DNA from: JAIRNF01 sp031550925 | GTDB taxonomy: Bacteria; Bacteroidota; Bacteroidia; Bacteroidales; UBA932 | Length of the DNA stretch: 15,478 nucleotides | Direction of reading: 5' to 3' | Assembly: GCA_031550925.1 (NCBI GenBank) | Contig: JAVBOE010000060.1 | Coordinates: 1 to 15,478, forward strand | Part shown: one piece after another, positions 1 through 7,133 of the stretch | How the letters are laid out: every line of letters starts with the position of its first letter | Position numbering within the stretch: position 1 is the stretch's first letter | Notes under the pieces: generated by a model | What the model was told of the DNA's origin: nothing | Seen by the model: the letters and a program-made list of their open reading frames with translations, nothing else | The model's database searches: none | Made by a program: the position numbers and the translations under genes

Positions 1-1
1 A

Positions 2-2065
2 AAGAACGCTATAAAAAAATATGTTGCCGAGAAAGGATATTTAAATGCAGATGTTAGAATTCGACAAGAAAAAGATACTCTTTATAAGAATAACAACTAC
101 GTAAAGGTCTTTTTTGATGTAAAAAAGAACAGTAAAATAAAGATTAAGGACATCAATATAGAAGGTAATAAAGAGGTAAGCGACAATAAGCTTCGTCGTT
201 CAATGAAAAAAACGAAGCAAAAAAGACTTTCTACCTTCTTAAAGAGCTCTAAGTTTATTAGAAGTAGCTACGAAGAAGATTTAGAAAAGCTTATTACCTA
301 CTATAACGAAAAAGGTTATAGAGACGCAAAGGTACTTTCCGATAGTGTTTACTTTATCAACGAAAAGCGTGTTGCTATTGATATTAATGTATATGAAGGT
401 AAAAAGTACTACTTCCGGAATATATCATGGGTTGGAAATTCTATTTACACAGACGAACAGCTTAACCTGATACTGGGTCTTAAAAAGGGCGATGTTTATG
501 ATAAGGTAGCAATGGAAAAAATGTTGTTTATTGACGATGGTTCAGTATCAACAAGATATCAAGACCAAGGATATTTATTTTTCTACCTCGAACCGGTTGA
601 GATAAATGTTGTAGGCGATTCTATTGATATAGAAATGCGCATAGCAGAAGGAGACCAGGCAAGATTTAGTAGAATCAATATAGCCGGAAACAATAGAACA
701 AATGAGCATGTAATTCGTCGCGAATTGTTCACGAAACCTGGTGAACTGTATAGTAAGACAGCAATTGTAGAATCAATAAGACGACTTAACAACACAGGTT
801 ACTTTGATCCTGAAAAGTTAGCTGCTCCGGGAGGGATTAATATCATACCTAATAGAAATGAAGGCACTGTTGATCTTACCTATAACTTAGAGGAGAAAGC
901 CAGCGACAACTTTGAAATATCCGGAGGATATGGTAATGACATGTTTATCGGATCGTTAGGATTCCGTTTCACAAACTTCTCAACGCGTCGTCTTTTTGAT
1001 AAAGGCGCATGGAGACCATTACCCAGCGGAGATGGGCAATCGTTAAGCGTTAGAGCACAGACTAATGGTAAGTACTATCGCGCGTTGAGCTTTAACTTTG
1101 TAGAACCTTGGCTAGGCGGCAAGAAACCTACTTCTTTATCTATAAGTGTTTACCACTCAACTCAAACAAACTCGAACTATTTTTACCAAACTAGCGATGA
1201 GTATATGAAAGTAACAGGGTTTGCAGTAGGTTTGGGTAAGCGCCTAAAATGGCCGGATCACAACTTTTCTGTTTCTGCAGAAGTAGGTTGGCAACGATAT
1301 AAGCTGCGTGAGTGGCCGGGTACATTTATTTTTGATAATGGTATGTCTGATAACCTTAGCTTAAAGTTAGGGTTTGGTAGATATACATTAGATAATCCTA
1401 TTTTCCCTCGCGACGGGTCAGATTTTTCTATAAGCGTACAAGCCACACCTCCATACTCTTTGCTTAACGGCAAAGACTATACAACCATGGATAATGCTGA
1501 TAAGTATAGATGGATTGAGTACCACAAATGGACATTTAAGGGATCGATATTTACCCGTTTAGGTGCTAGTAACTTTGTTTTAATGGCGCGTGCGCAAATG
1601 GGGTACTTAGGCTACTACAATAAAGATGTTGGTTACTCCCCGTTTGAAGGCTACTTAGTGGGAGGAGACGGTATGTCGGGTTATACGCTTTATGGGCAAG
1701 AAAATATAGGTGTTAGAGGATACTCTAATGGGTCTCTTACCCCATATGTTATGACAACTTATGGACAGAACGTAGCTGCTGCTAACGCTTATGTGAAATA
1801 TACTGCGGAAGTTCGATTCCCTGTCATGATGCAGCCTCAATCAAGTATCTATGTTTTGGCTTTTCTTGAAGGAGGTAACTCTTGGTATAACCTAGACGAT
1901 TTTAATCCTTTTGCGATTAAAAGATCGGCAGGGGTTGGGGTTCGTATGTTACTTCCAATTGTGGGGCTAATCGGATTTCATTGGGGATATGGATTTGACG
2001 ATGTACCAAGTCACCCAGGTGCAGGCGGAGGACAAATTCACTTTGAAATCGGTATGCCTATGTAG
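2..2065 (+). CDS. bamA: BamA / Omp85 outer-membrane assembly factor, 5'-truncated by window
   Basis: Central pore-like subunit of the outer-membrane beta-barrel assembly machinery. It receives unfolded porins from periplasmic chaperones and inserts them into the outer membrane. The reading frame is open back to base 2, so the ATG at 203 is internal; 687 codons are present, and I estimate roughly 150-200 N-terminal residues are missing. The N-terminal part consists of POTRA repeats (for example the segments around bases 150-420, 420-640 and 650-880, with the pattern INIEGN/ISWVGN/INIAGN opening each repeat). From about base 900 onward the protein is rich in alternating aromatic and polar residues typical of a 16-strand barrel. 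The conserved L6-loop motif VRGY is encoded at 1712-1723. The last residues are EIGMPM, so the protein ends in Met rather than the usual aromatic residue of the C-terminal beta-signal. The ompH genes follow directly, the classical Bacteroidales arrangement. Identification is secure; only the true start is outside the window. Confidence 0.95.
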   Translation, partial: KNAIKKYVAEKGYLNADVRIRQEKDTLYKNNNYVKVFFDVKKNSKIKIKDINIEGNKEVSDNKLRRSMKKTKQKRLSTFLKSSKFIRSSYEEDLEKLITYYNEKGYRDAKVLSDSVYFINEKRVAIDINVYEGKKYYFRNISWVGNSIYTDEQLNLILGLKKGDVYDKVAMEKMLFIDDGSVSTRYQDQGYLFFYLEPVEINVVGDSIDIEMRIAEGDQARFSRINIAGNNRTNEHVIRRELFTKPGELYSKTAIVESIRRLNNTGYFDPEKLAAPGGINIIPNRNEGTVDLTYNLEEKASDNFEISGGYGNDMFIGSLGFRFTNFSTRRLFDKGAWRPLPSGDGQSLSVRAQTNGKYYRALSFNFVEPWLGGKKPTSLSISVYHSTQTNSNYFYQTSDEYMKVTGFAVGLGKRLKWPDHNFSVSAEVGWQRYKLREWPGTFIFDNGMSDNLSLKLGFGRYTLDNPIFPRDGSDFSISVQATPPYSLLNGKDYTTMDNADKYRWIEYHKWTFKGSIFTRLGASNFVLMARAQMGYLGYYNKDVGYSPFEGYLVGGDGMSGYTLYGQENIGVRGYSNGSLTPYVMTTYGQNVAAANAYVKYTAEVRFPVMMQPQSSIYVLAFLEGGNSWYNLDDFNPFAIKRSAGVGVRMLLPIVGLIGFHWGYGFDDVPSHPGAGGGQIHFEIGMPM

Positions 2066-2080
2066 CTATCAGGCTGATTA

Positions 2081-2110
2081 TTGTGGTTTGGTATGGAATT
2101 TGTATCTTAC
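2081..2110 (+). promoter_or_regulatory. weak candidate promoter for ompH1
   Basis: TTG at 2081-2083 is separated by 19 bp from TATCTTAC (2103-2110), which only partly matches the Bacteroidota -7 element TAnnTTTG. The spacing is right but the -7 box is poor. Read-through from bamA is at least as likely, because no terminator is seen between the two genes. Confidence 0.25.
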
Positions 2111-2153
2111 ATAAGATAAGTTGTACGAACGTTAAAACATAAAATATGGAGTT

Positions 2154-2669
2154 ATGAAAAAGACATTAATACTTTTAGTAGCGTTGGCATTTCCTGCTAT
2201 AATGTTTGCGCAAACACAGAAATTTGCATATGTTGATACCGAATATATTTTTGGTAAAATTCCTAATTTTCAAACAGCAACGCAGCAAATAGAAAACTTG
2301 GCTACTCAATATCAGAAAGAAGTTGAGGACGGTTACAAAAAGCTTGATGAAATGTACAATACATATCAAGCAGAAAAGGCATTGCTGAATGAGAGCATGC
2401 GTAAAAAACGCGAAGATGAAATCATTAATAGAGAGCGCGAGCTGAAAAATACGCAGCAAAAATATTTTGGACAGGAAGGAGAGCTATTTAAGAAGCGCGA
2501 AGAGCTTTTAAAACCTATACAAGATCAAGTTGCTGAGGCAATTAATAAATTTGCTAAAGACGGAGGGTATTCTGTTATATTTGATCTGGCTAGTAACTCT
2601 TCGATGATATACACTAATCCGAGCTATGATATGAGCGATAAAATCCTCGAAAAGCTAGGATTTAAGTAA
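2154..2669 (+). CDS. ompH: Skp/OmpH-family periplasmic chaperone (first of three)
   Basis: Periplasmic holdase that binds unfolded outer-membrane proteins emerging from the Sec translocon and carries them to BamA. The 171-residue product has a cleavable signal peptide (positive MKK start, hydrophobic core, cleavage expected after MFA around residue 19). A short beta-strand segment KFAYVDTEYIF follows, then a long Lys/Glu-rich coiled coil (about residues 45-125), then a C-terminal alpha/beta segment returning to the body domain (GYSVIFDLASNSS). This is the jellyfish-like Skp architecture and a normal length for the family. It lies 88 bp after bamA with no terminator between. Unlike the next two paralogs it ends in ILEKLGFK and lacks their LVKKELG tail, so it represents the more distant OmpH lineage. 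The family call is strong; the client range is inferred from the family. Confidence 0.9.
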   Translation: MKKTLILLVALAFPAIMFAQTQKFAYVDTEYIFGKIPNFQTATQQIENLATQYQKEVEDGYKKLDEMYNTYQAEKALLNESMRKKREDEIINRERELKNTQQKYFGQEGELFKKREELLKPIQDQVAEAINKFAKDGGYSVIFDLASNSSMIYTNPSYDMSDKILEKLGFK

Positions 2670-2696
2670 GATAGCATCTTAGAATAATTATTTTCT

Positions 2697-2704
2697 TACA
2701 TTTG
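2697..2704 (+). promoter_or_regulatory. candidate -7 promoter element upstream of ompH2
   Basis: TACATTTG matches the Bacteroidota -7 consensus TAnnTTTG exactly and lies 32 bp upstream of the second ompH start. I do not see a matching TTG about 19-21 bp further upstream, so the promoter is only half supported. It could allow the second and third ompH genes to be expressed separately from bamA. Confidence 0.4.
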
Positions 2705-2736
2705 TACACTTATATCAAAACACAAATAATCACATT

Positions 2737-3246
2737 ATGAAAAGTATATTAAAGGTTCTTTTATCTTTTGCAATGATTCTTGTTGCATCAAGTAGTTTTG
2801 CTCAACAGAAAGTGGGGCATATTAATGCAGATGCTGTTATTGCTGCTATGCCCGAGTATGAGGCTGCTAGAAAACAAATAGAAGCATATCAAAAAGAGCA
2901 TCAAGAAGCATACGAGACTATATATAAAGAATTCGAAAATAAGCGTAATTCTTACGAAGAAAAGAAAGACACATATACAGCAAGTATTAAAGAGCAAAAA
3001 GAAAAGGAGCTGTCTGAGCTGATGCAAAGATTACAAGAGTATCCTACAATTGTTCAACGAGGAGAACAAGAGCTAGGGCAAAAGCTAGTGACACCTATTC
3101 AAGAAAAAGTGATGGCTGCTATTGATAAGGTGGCTAAGGCTAATGGTTTTGCATATATTGTAAGCAGTATGGCGTTGCTGTATGCAGATGATGCTTTAAT
3201 GACCGACCTTGTGCCATTGGTAAAAAAAGAGCTGGGTTTACAATAA
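2737..3246 (+). CDS. ompH: Skp/OmpH-family periplasmic chaperone (second of three)
   Basis: A second periplasmic chaperone of the Skp/OmpH family, 169 residues. It has a signal peptide with cleavage expected after SSFA (about residue 22), a short strand QKVGHINADAVIAAMPEYEAA, a central Lys/Glu/Gln-rich coiled coil (about residues 40-115), and a C-terminal segment with a YADD turn ending in LVPLVKKELGLQ. The opening 'GHIN...MPE' and the tail are shared with the third copy but not with the first, so copies two and three are closer paralogs. It is 67 bp downstream of ompH1, and a possible promoter element sits in that gap. Homologous gene pairs follow bamA in many Bacteroidales. The role in OMP delivery follows from the family; a division of labour among the copies is not shown by the sequence. 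Confidence 0.9.
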   Translation: MKSILKVLLSFAMILVASSSFAQQKVGHINADAVIAAMPEYEAARKQIEAYQKEHQEAYETIYKEFENKRNSYEEKKDTYTASIKEQKEKELSELMQRLQEYPTIVQRGEQELGQKLVTPIQEKVMAAIDKVAKANGFAYIVSSMALLYADDALMTDLVPLVKKELGLQ

Positions 3247-3271
3247 TAAGATTTGGTAAATAAGAAATTAT

Positions 3272-3778
3272 ATGAAAATTACGTTGAAAATATTTTTTAT
3301 TCTTGTATTTGCCTCTCTTTCTATAAATGGTTTTGCTCAGAAAATAGGGCATATTGGTTTTGTAGAGCTTGTTCAGATTATGCCTGAAACTGCTACTGCT
3401 AATAAACAGCTAGAGGCTTTGGGTAAGACATACGAAGAAGAATTAGAAACGATGCAGGTGGACCTAAGAAATAAGTATGTTGCTTTTGAAGGTATCAGAG
3501 CGACTTTGACAGAAGCGGCAGCAGAAGAAAAATTTGCCGAAATGGATGAGCTGTCAAGAAAATATGATGCCAGGAAGACAGAGGTCGAAGAGGAGTTTCA
3601 GAAAAAACAAGATGAGTTGTTTGCCCCAATATTTGAGAAAGCTCGAAATACAATAGAGAAAGTTGCTAAAGATAATGGAGTAGCATGTATATATAGCACT
3701 CAGGTGCTTTTATATGCAGACCCAACCACAGGTTTCGATCTTTTCCCTTTGGTAAAAAAAGAATTGGGTATTCAATAG
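3272..3778 (+). CDS. ompH: Skp/OmpH-family periplasmic chaperone (third of three)
   Basis: Third tandem OmpH/Skp homologue, 168 residues. It has a signal peptide ending NGFA-Q (about residue 22), strand QKIGHIGFVELVQIMPETATA, a coiled coil rich in Glu/Lys/Ala (about residues 40-115), and a C-terminal half with a YADP turn ending LFPLVKKELGIQ. The matching N-terminal strand and C-terminal tail place it as a duplicate of the second copy. Only 25 bp separate it from that gene, so the two are almost certainly co-transcribed, and a strong terminator follows immediately. Its coiled coil is distinctly more acidic and alanine-rich than that of its neighbour, consistent with an old duplication that has diverged. 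It is intact, with no frameshift. Confidence 0.9.
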   Translation: MKITLKIFFILVFASLSINGFAQKIGHIGFVELVQIMPETATANKQLEALGKTYEEELETMQVDLRNKYVAFEGIRATLTEAAAEEKFAEMDELSRKYDARKTEVEEEFQKKQDELFAPIFEKARNTIEKVAKDNGVACIYSTQVLLYADPTTGFDLFPLVKKELGIQ

Positions 3779-3798
3779 AATAATTAATTAGTATATTT

Positions 3799-3825
3799 AA
3801 GCCACCTAAATCAGGTGGCTTTTTT
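3799..3825 (+). terminator. intrinsic terminator after ompH cluster
   Basis: Perfect 8-bp stem AGCCACCT (3800-3807) and AGGTGGCT (3813-3820) around a 5-nt loop, extended by an A-T pair and followed by a run of T to 3825. It separates the bamA-ompH cluster from murI. Confidence 0.9.
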
Positions 3826-3844
3826 GTAACCTAATCTGTAAATA

Positions 3845-4651
3845 ATGAGTGGCAGTAAATCTTTTTTCCCCATAGGCGTTTTCGATTCCGGAGTGGGAGG
3901 GCTATCGGTATGGCGAGAGCTGGTGAAGCTTATGCCTAATGAAGACGTTATTTATGTAGCCGATAGTGCTAACTGTCCGTATGGAAATAAAAGCCAGGAT
4001 GAAGTTATCGCATTGAGTGATCGTATTGTATCATTTCTACTGGCAAAAGGCTGTAAGCTGATAGTGGTAGCTTGCAATACGGCAACGGCTGCTGCTATCG
4101 ATTATTTGCGGGCACACTATAGCATTCCCTTTGTAGGTATGGAGCCGGCTGTAAAACCTGCGGCGCTTAGCTCTAAAACAGGCGCTGTGGGTATATTGGC
4201 TACAGCAGGTACCTTTAAAGGACGATTATTTAACGAGACAAAAGAACGATTTGCTTCTGATGTTAAGGTTATCGAACAGGTTGGCGAGGGCTTGGTAGAT
4301 GCAGTTGAAAATGGTACAACAGACAGTGCAGAAACAAAACAGCTGCTACAATCATACATACAGCCAATGCTAGATGCTAATGTTGACCACCTGGTACTTG
4401 GTTGTACGCATTATCCGTTTCTGATACCACAGATTAAAGAAATTGCCAAAGATAGAATCGTTATACTCGATCCGGCTCCTGCAGTTGCAAAGCATACAAA
4501 GCATTTGTTAGAAGAGAACGAGCTGGATAATAAAGATAAAGAAAAAACACCATTCTACTCCTTTTATTCAACGGGCGACCCTGCTACACTGAAAAGAATG
4601 CTAGAAGAATTAGGAGTAAAGAATTATGAAGTTAAAGAGTTAAACCTATAA
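3845..4651 (+). CDS. murI: glutamate racemase
   Basis: Interconverts L- and D-glutamate without cofactor, supplying D-Glu for the second residue of the peptidoglycan stem peptide; cytoplasmic. The 268-residue product has the family-defining N-terminal GVFDSGVGGLSV motif (residues 11-22) and ADSANCPYGNKS. The two catalytic cysteines lie in ACNTAT (Cys77) and LGCTHYPFL (Cys187), the acid/base pair of the two-base racemisation mechanism. Length is normal for MurI. The ATG at 3845 is the only sensible start, since it leaves ten residues before the first motif. It stands between two terminators; no clear -7/-33 promoter is visible in the 20 bases after the upstream hairpin, so transcription may depend on read-through. 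Position beside bamA and the ompH genes is common in Bacteroidales and groups envelope functions. Confidence 0.97.
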   Translation: MSGSKSFFPIGVFDSGVGGLSVWRELVKLMPNEDVIYVADSANCPYGNKSQDEVIALSDRIVSFLLAKGCKLIVVACNTATAAAIDYLRAHYSIPFVGMEPAVKPAALSSKTGAVGILATAGTFKGRLFNETKERFASDVKVIEQVGEGLVDAVENGTTDSAETKQLLQSYIQPMLDANVDHLVLGCTHYPFLIPQIKEIAKDRIVILDPAPAVAKHTKHLLEENELDNKDKEKTPFYSFYSTGDPATLKRMLEELGVKNYEVKELNL

Positions 4652-4676
4652 ATAAAGGCAGAAAATCATATAAAAG

Positions 4677-4712
4677 GTGTCGTGAAGAGTAAAATTCTCA
4701 CGACACATTTTT
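4677..4712 (+). terminator. intrinsic terminator after murI
   Basis: Stem GTGTCGTGA (4677-4685) pairs with TCACGACAC (4698-4706) over a 12-nt loop, followed by A and five T (4707-4712). It ends murI and isolates the following repair operon. Confidence 0.88.
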
Positions 4713-4814
4713 CATCTGCGATTAAAGCTGCTTCATAGTAATCTTCTGACTTTAAAATCACTCATACATAGCTAAACCTATATAGTAGAAATAAAGATAT
4801 TGTCAATTTTTCGG

Positions 4815-4845
4815 TTGCTTGTAAATTAGTAGAGTCTTAACTTTG
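4815..4845 (+). promoter_or_regulatory. Bacteroidota-type promoter for the alkA-ABM-ada operon
   Basis: TTG (4815-4817), a 20-bp spacer and TAACTTTG (4838-4845) match the -33/-7 consensus TTG-N(19-21)-TAnnTTTG of the Bacteroidota primary sigma factor. The expected transcript start near 4852 gives a leader of about 30 nt before the alkA ATG. No sequence resembling the Escherichia coli Ada box is evident around it, so an Ada-dependent operator cannot be placed by eye. Confidence 0.7.
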
Positions 4846-4883
4846 CAACAATAACAACATAGTGATTTATAGCTGAGTAAAAT

Positions 4884-5534
4884 ATGGCTGTTTACTTTCA
4901 GTACGGAGAAAAAGAGATTGAACACCTAAAAAAGGTGGACAAAAGGTTGGCAGAAGTCATTGACCGGATTGGTGTAGTAAAAAGAATGGTCATTCCCGAC
5001 CTTTTTACCGCACTCGTACACGCTATTGTTGGTCAGCAAATCTCTACTAAAGCACACCAAACCGTTTGGGAGCGGCTGCAAAAAGAGCTGAAAGAAATTA
5101 CCCCTGCTACTATTGATAGCCTGTCGTTGGAGGGGTTGCAGCAGGTTGGTATCACATTTAAAAAAGCGGCATACGTCAAATCGGTTGCAAGAAAAATCAT
5201 AACAGGTGAGCTTGATCTTAGCTCGCTTTATTCAATGTCGGATGAAGAAGTTTGCACAAAGCTTTCTGAATTGGATGGTATTGGAGTGTGGACAGCGGAA
5301 ATGCTAATGATATTCTCCATGCAGCGTCCCAACGTGTTAAGCTATGGCGATCTGGCTATTCTTCGTGGATTGCGAATGGTATATCATCACCGGAAAATTG
5401 ATAAAACAAAGTTTAGTAAGTATTGGAAGCGCTATACGCCTTACGCTTCGGTAGCCAGCCTGTATCTATGGGCAGTAGCAGGCGGAGCGGTTGATGGGAT
5501 GAAAGATTATGCACCTAAAAAGACAAAACTATGA
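4884..5534 (+). CDS. alkA: AlkA-type 3-methyladenine DNA glycosylase (HhH-GPD)
   Basis: Cleaves the N-glycosidic bond of alkylated purines such as 3-methyladenine to start base excision repair. The 216-residue product is a compact HhH-GPD protein, shorter than E. coli AlkA (282) because it lacks the N-terminal mixed alpha-beta domain; this resembles the short Mag1-like and Deinococcus-type enzymes. Visible landmarks are ALVHAIVGQQIS (43-54, DNA-intercalating/GQQ helix), the helix-hairpin-helix LSELDGIGVWTAEML (128-141) and the catalytic aspartate in SYGDLAI (Asp156). There is no Cys-X6-Cys-X2-Cys iron-sulphur cluster as in EndoIII. The gene is first in an operon: its stop overlaps the next start in ATGA at 5531-5534, implying translational coupling. 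The shared operon with Ada supports an alkylation-specific role. Exact substrate range is inferred. Confidence 0.88.
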   Translation: MAVYFQYGEKEIEHLKKVDKRLAEVIDRIGVVKRMVIPDLFTALVHAIVGQQISTKAHQTVWERLQKELKEITPATIDSLSLEGLQQVGITFKKAAYVKSVARKIITGELDLSSLYSMSDEEVCTKLSELDGIGVWTAEMLMIFSMQRPNVLSYGDLAILRGLRMVYHHRKIDKTKFSKYWKRYTPYASVASLYLWAVAGGAVDGMKDYAPKKTKL

Positions 5535-5887
5535 GCAAAGTAGTCGTAATTTTTGAGGTTAAGCCTAAGAAGGAAGGTATGAATGATTACTTATGGCATG
5601 CTGCCAACCTGAAGGCGGAGCTATCTAAAATGGGAGGATTCATAAGCGCAGAGCGTTTTTCAAGCATAAACGAAGAAGGAAAGCTGCTTAGTCTATCGGT
5701 GTGGGAAAACGAAGAATCGGCAGCAAAATGGCGCAACCATATTGCCCATCGGCAAAGCCAGAAAGCAGGGCATGATTCTCTATTTGACAGTTACCACATT
5801 ACTGTTGCTTCGGTTATACGTGAATATACCAATGAGGATAGAGCAGAAGCACCTCAAGATTCTAATGATTATTTGAATGCAAAATAA
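5531..5887 (+). CDS. ABM-fold (antibiotic biosynthesis monooxygenase-like) small protein
   Basis: A 118-residue protein of the dimeric alpha+beta barrel superfamily, ABM type. Visible landmarks are an opening strand VVVIFEVKPKKEGMNDYL, a helix with GFISAERFSS, LLSLSVWENEESAAKWRNHIAHR (the typical strand plus helix with Trp and His) and a final strand ITVASVIREYT. No signal peptide or membrane segment is present, so it is cytoplasmic. Members of the family include cofactor-free quinone/polyketide monooxygenases and haem-degrading IsdG/HmoA types, and many have no known substrate; this sequence cannot be assigned to one. The start overlaps the alkA stop by 4 bp, and its end lies one base before the more likely ada start, so it is translated as part of the alkylation-repair operon. 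Whether it handles a toxic product, oxidises an alkylated metabolite or acts on haem is unknown. Confidence 0.8.
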   Translation: MSKVVVIFEVKPKKEGMNDYLWHAANLKAELSKMGGFISAERFSSINEEGKLLSLSVWENEESAAKWRNHIAHRQSQKAGHDSLFDSYHITVASVIREYTNEDRAEAPQDSNDYLNAK

Positions 5888-5888
5888 G

Positions 5889-6935
5889 ATGGAAGCGGAA
5901 AGAGAAATATTTTACAAGGCGCTTATTGAGAGGGATAGCTCTTTTGAAGGCGTATTCATAGTTGGCGTAAAAACAACCGGTATATTTTGTCGCCCAACCT
6001 GTCCGGCTAAACCCAAGCTGGAAAACTGTGAGTTTTTTCCTTCGGCAGCAGAGGCTATGCTTAATGGTTACAGACCGTGTAAAGTATGCAAACCGTTGGA
6101 GAAGCAGGGAGATCCGCCATCAGATATTAAGCGACTGTTGAAGTATATGGAAGAAAATCCTACAGTAAAAATAAAAGATGCTGGACTGAAGGAGTTAGGA
6201 CTGGAGCCTAATCAGGTTCGCCGGTGGTTTCTGAAAAACTATAAGCTAACATTTCATGCTTATCAGAGGATGTATCGGGCAAATAGCGCCTTTCAACGTT
6301 TTCAGTCCGAACAAAGCGTGACAGATGTCGCTTACGATTCGGGCTATGACTCACTAAGCGGATTCAACAGTATGTTCAAGAATATTATTGGTACTTCTCC
6401 ACAGAAAAGTAAGGATAAGCGCATTGTCAACATAACCCATATTGAAACAGATTTGGGAATGATGATTGCTGCTGCAACTGATAAAGGAATTTGTATGTTC
6501 GAGTTCGCCGACTACAAGCAGCTGGAGTTAGAGTTAAGGCAGCTGGCAACTTCATTCAAAGCTCCGCTCATACAAGGTGATAACTCGCACTTTAATACGC
6601 TTAGAAATCAGCTGGAGCAATATTTTAAAGGAGAGCTTAGAGATTTTGATATTCCGTTAGATTTGGTCGGTACAGAATTTCAAAAGCAGGTATGGCTTAG
6701 CTTGCTGCAAATACCATATGGTTATACAACAACCTATGCAAAACAAGCCGAGCTGTTGGGTAAGTCGTCTGCCGTAAGAGCCGTTGCCAATGCCAACGGT
6801 AAAAATAAAATCTCTATTATTCTGCCTTGTCATAGGGTTATAGGAGTTGACGGTACGCTTACGGGTTATGGCGGGGGAATATGGAGAAAGAAAAAGTTGC
6901 TGGAACTTGAAAAAGAGAATCTTATAGCGAAATAA
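5889..6935 (+). CDS. ada: Ada: bifunctional DNA alkylphosphotriester/O6-methylguanine methyltransferase and regulator
   Basis: Suicide methyltransferase that repairs methylphosphotriesters and O6-methylguanine and, once methylated on its N-terminal cysteine, activates adaptive-response genes. Numbering from ATG 5889 (348 aa): the zinc domain contains GIFCRPTCP with the acceptor/zinc Cys34 and Cys38, and RPCKVC with Cys64 and Cys67; the AraC-type helix-turn-helix spans about 85-175 (VRRWFLKNYKLTFHAYQ, VTDVAYDSGYDSLSGFN); the MGMT domain occupies about 180-344 with active-site PCHRVIG (Cys314) and YGGGIWRKKKLLELE. Length and domain order match E. coli Ada. An alternative ATG at 5877 adds four residues and overlaps the ABM gene by 11 bp; 5889 leaves one base after that stop, so I prefer it, though either could be used. 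All catalytic and zinc residues are intact. It is last in an operon with alkA, and is probably the operon's own regulator (inferred from the family). Confidence 0.95.
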   Translation: MEAEREIFYKALIERDSSFEGVFIVGVKTTGIFCRPTCPAKPKLENCEFFPSAAEAMLNGYRPCKVCKPLEKQGDPPSDIKRLLKYMEENPTVKIKDAGLKELGLEPNQVRRWFLKNYKLTFHAYQRMYRANSAFQRFQSEQSVTDVAYDSGYDSLSGFNSMFKNIIGTSPQKSKDKRIVNITHIETDLGMMIAAATDKGICMFEFADYKQLELELRQLATSFKAPLIQGDNSHFNTLRNQLEQYFKGELRDFDIPLDLVGTEFQKQVWLSLLQIPYGYTTTYAKQAELLGKSSAVRAVANANGKNKISIILPCHRVIGVDGTLTGYGGGIWRKKKLLELEKENLIAK

Positions 6936-6977
6936 TTAAGAAATTCTGTCTTCCCAACCAAATAAAATCACAATAAA

Positions 6978-7007
6978 AAACCTACAAGTTCAACGACTTG
7001 TAGGTTT
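6978..7007. terminator. bidirectional terminator between ada and tRNA-Ser
   Basis: Perfect 12-bp inverted repeat: AAACCTACAAGT (6978-6989) and ACTTGTAGGTTT (6996-7007) with a 6-nt loop. On the plus strand it is followed by CTTAATTTTT, and on the minus strand by further T-rich sequence, so it can end both the ada transcript and the tRNA transcript that converge here. Confidence 0.88.
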
Positions 7008-7018
7008 CTTAATTTTTG

Positions 7019-7105
7019 CGGTGAGGGCGAGATTCGAACTCGCGGTACAGTTTCCCGTACGTCAGTTTAGCAAACTGGTGGTTTAAGCCACTCACCCACC
7101 TCACC
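7019..7105 (-). tRNA. tRNA-Ser (anticodon GCU)
   Basis: Reading the minus strand, GGTGAGG (7105-7099) pairs with CCTCACC (7026-7020), with discriminator G at 7019. The D arm is GGT/ACC with a GG-containing loop. The anticodon loop is TTGCTAA, giving GCU, which decodes AGC/AGU. The T arm is GCGAG-TTCGAAT-CTCGC. The long variable arm (GTAC stem with an 8-nt loop) confirms a class II serine tRNA. The CCA end is not encoded. The anticodon stem has four good pairs and a C27-A43 mismatch at its base. It converges with ada. Confidence 0.95.
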
Positions 7106-7133
7106 TTTGTTGAGGTTTCCTTAAAAAGGAATG

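Noticed and set aside
2175..2459. 94-codon minus-strand ORF with hydrophobic stretches
   Set aside because: Antisense to the ompH coiled coil; hydrophobic Phe/Leu content is the expected complement of Lys/Glu codons.
4652..4883. Search for a riboswitch or small RNA between murI and alkA
   Set aside because: Apart from the terminator and promoter, the sequence has no further stable stem or conserved motif I can recognise.
7117..7131. Small palindrome TTCCTT-AAA-AAGGAA upstream of tRNA-Ser
   Set aside because: It lies at the expected transcription start of the tRNA promoter, has a weak stem and no T run; probably chance.
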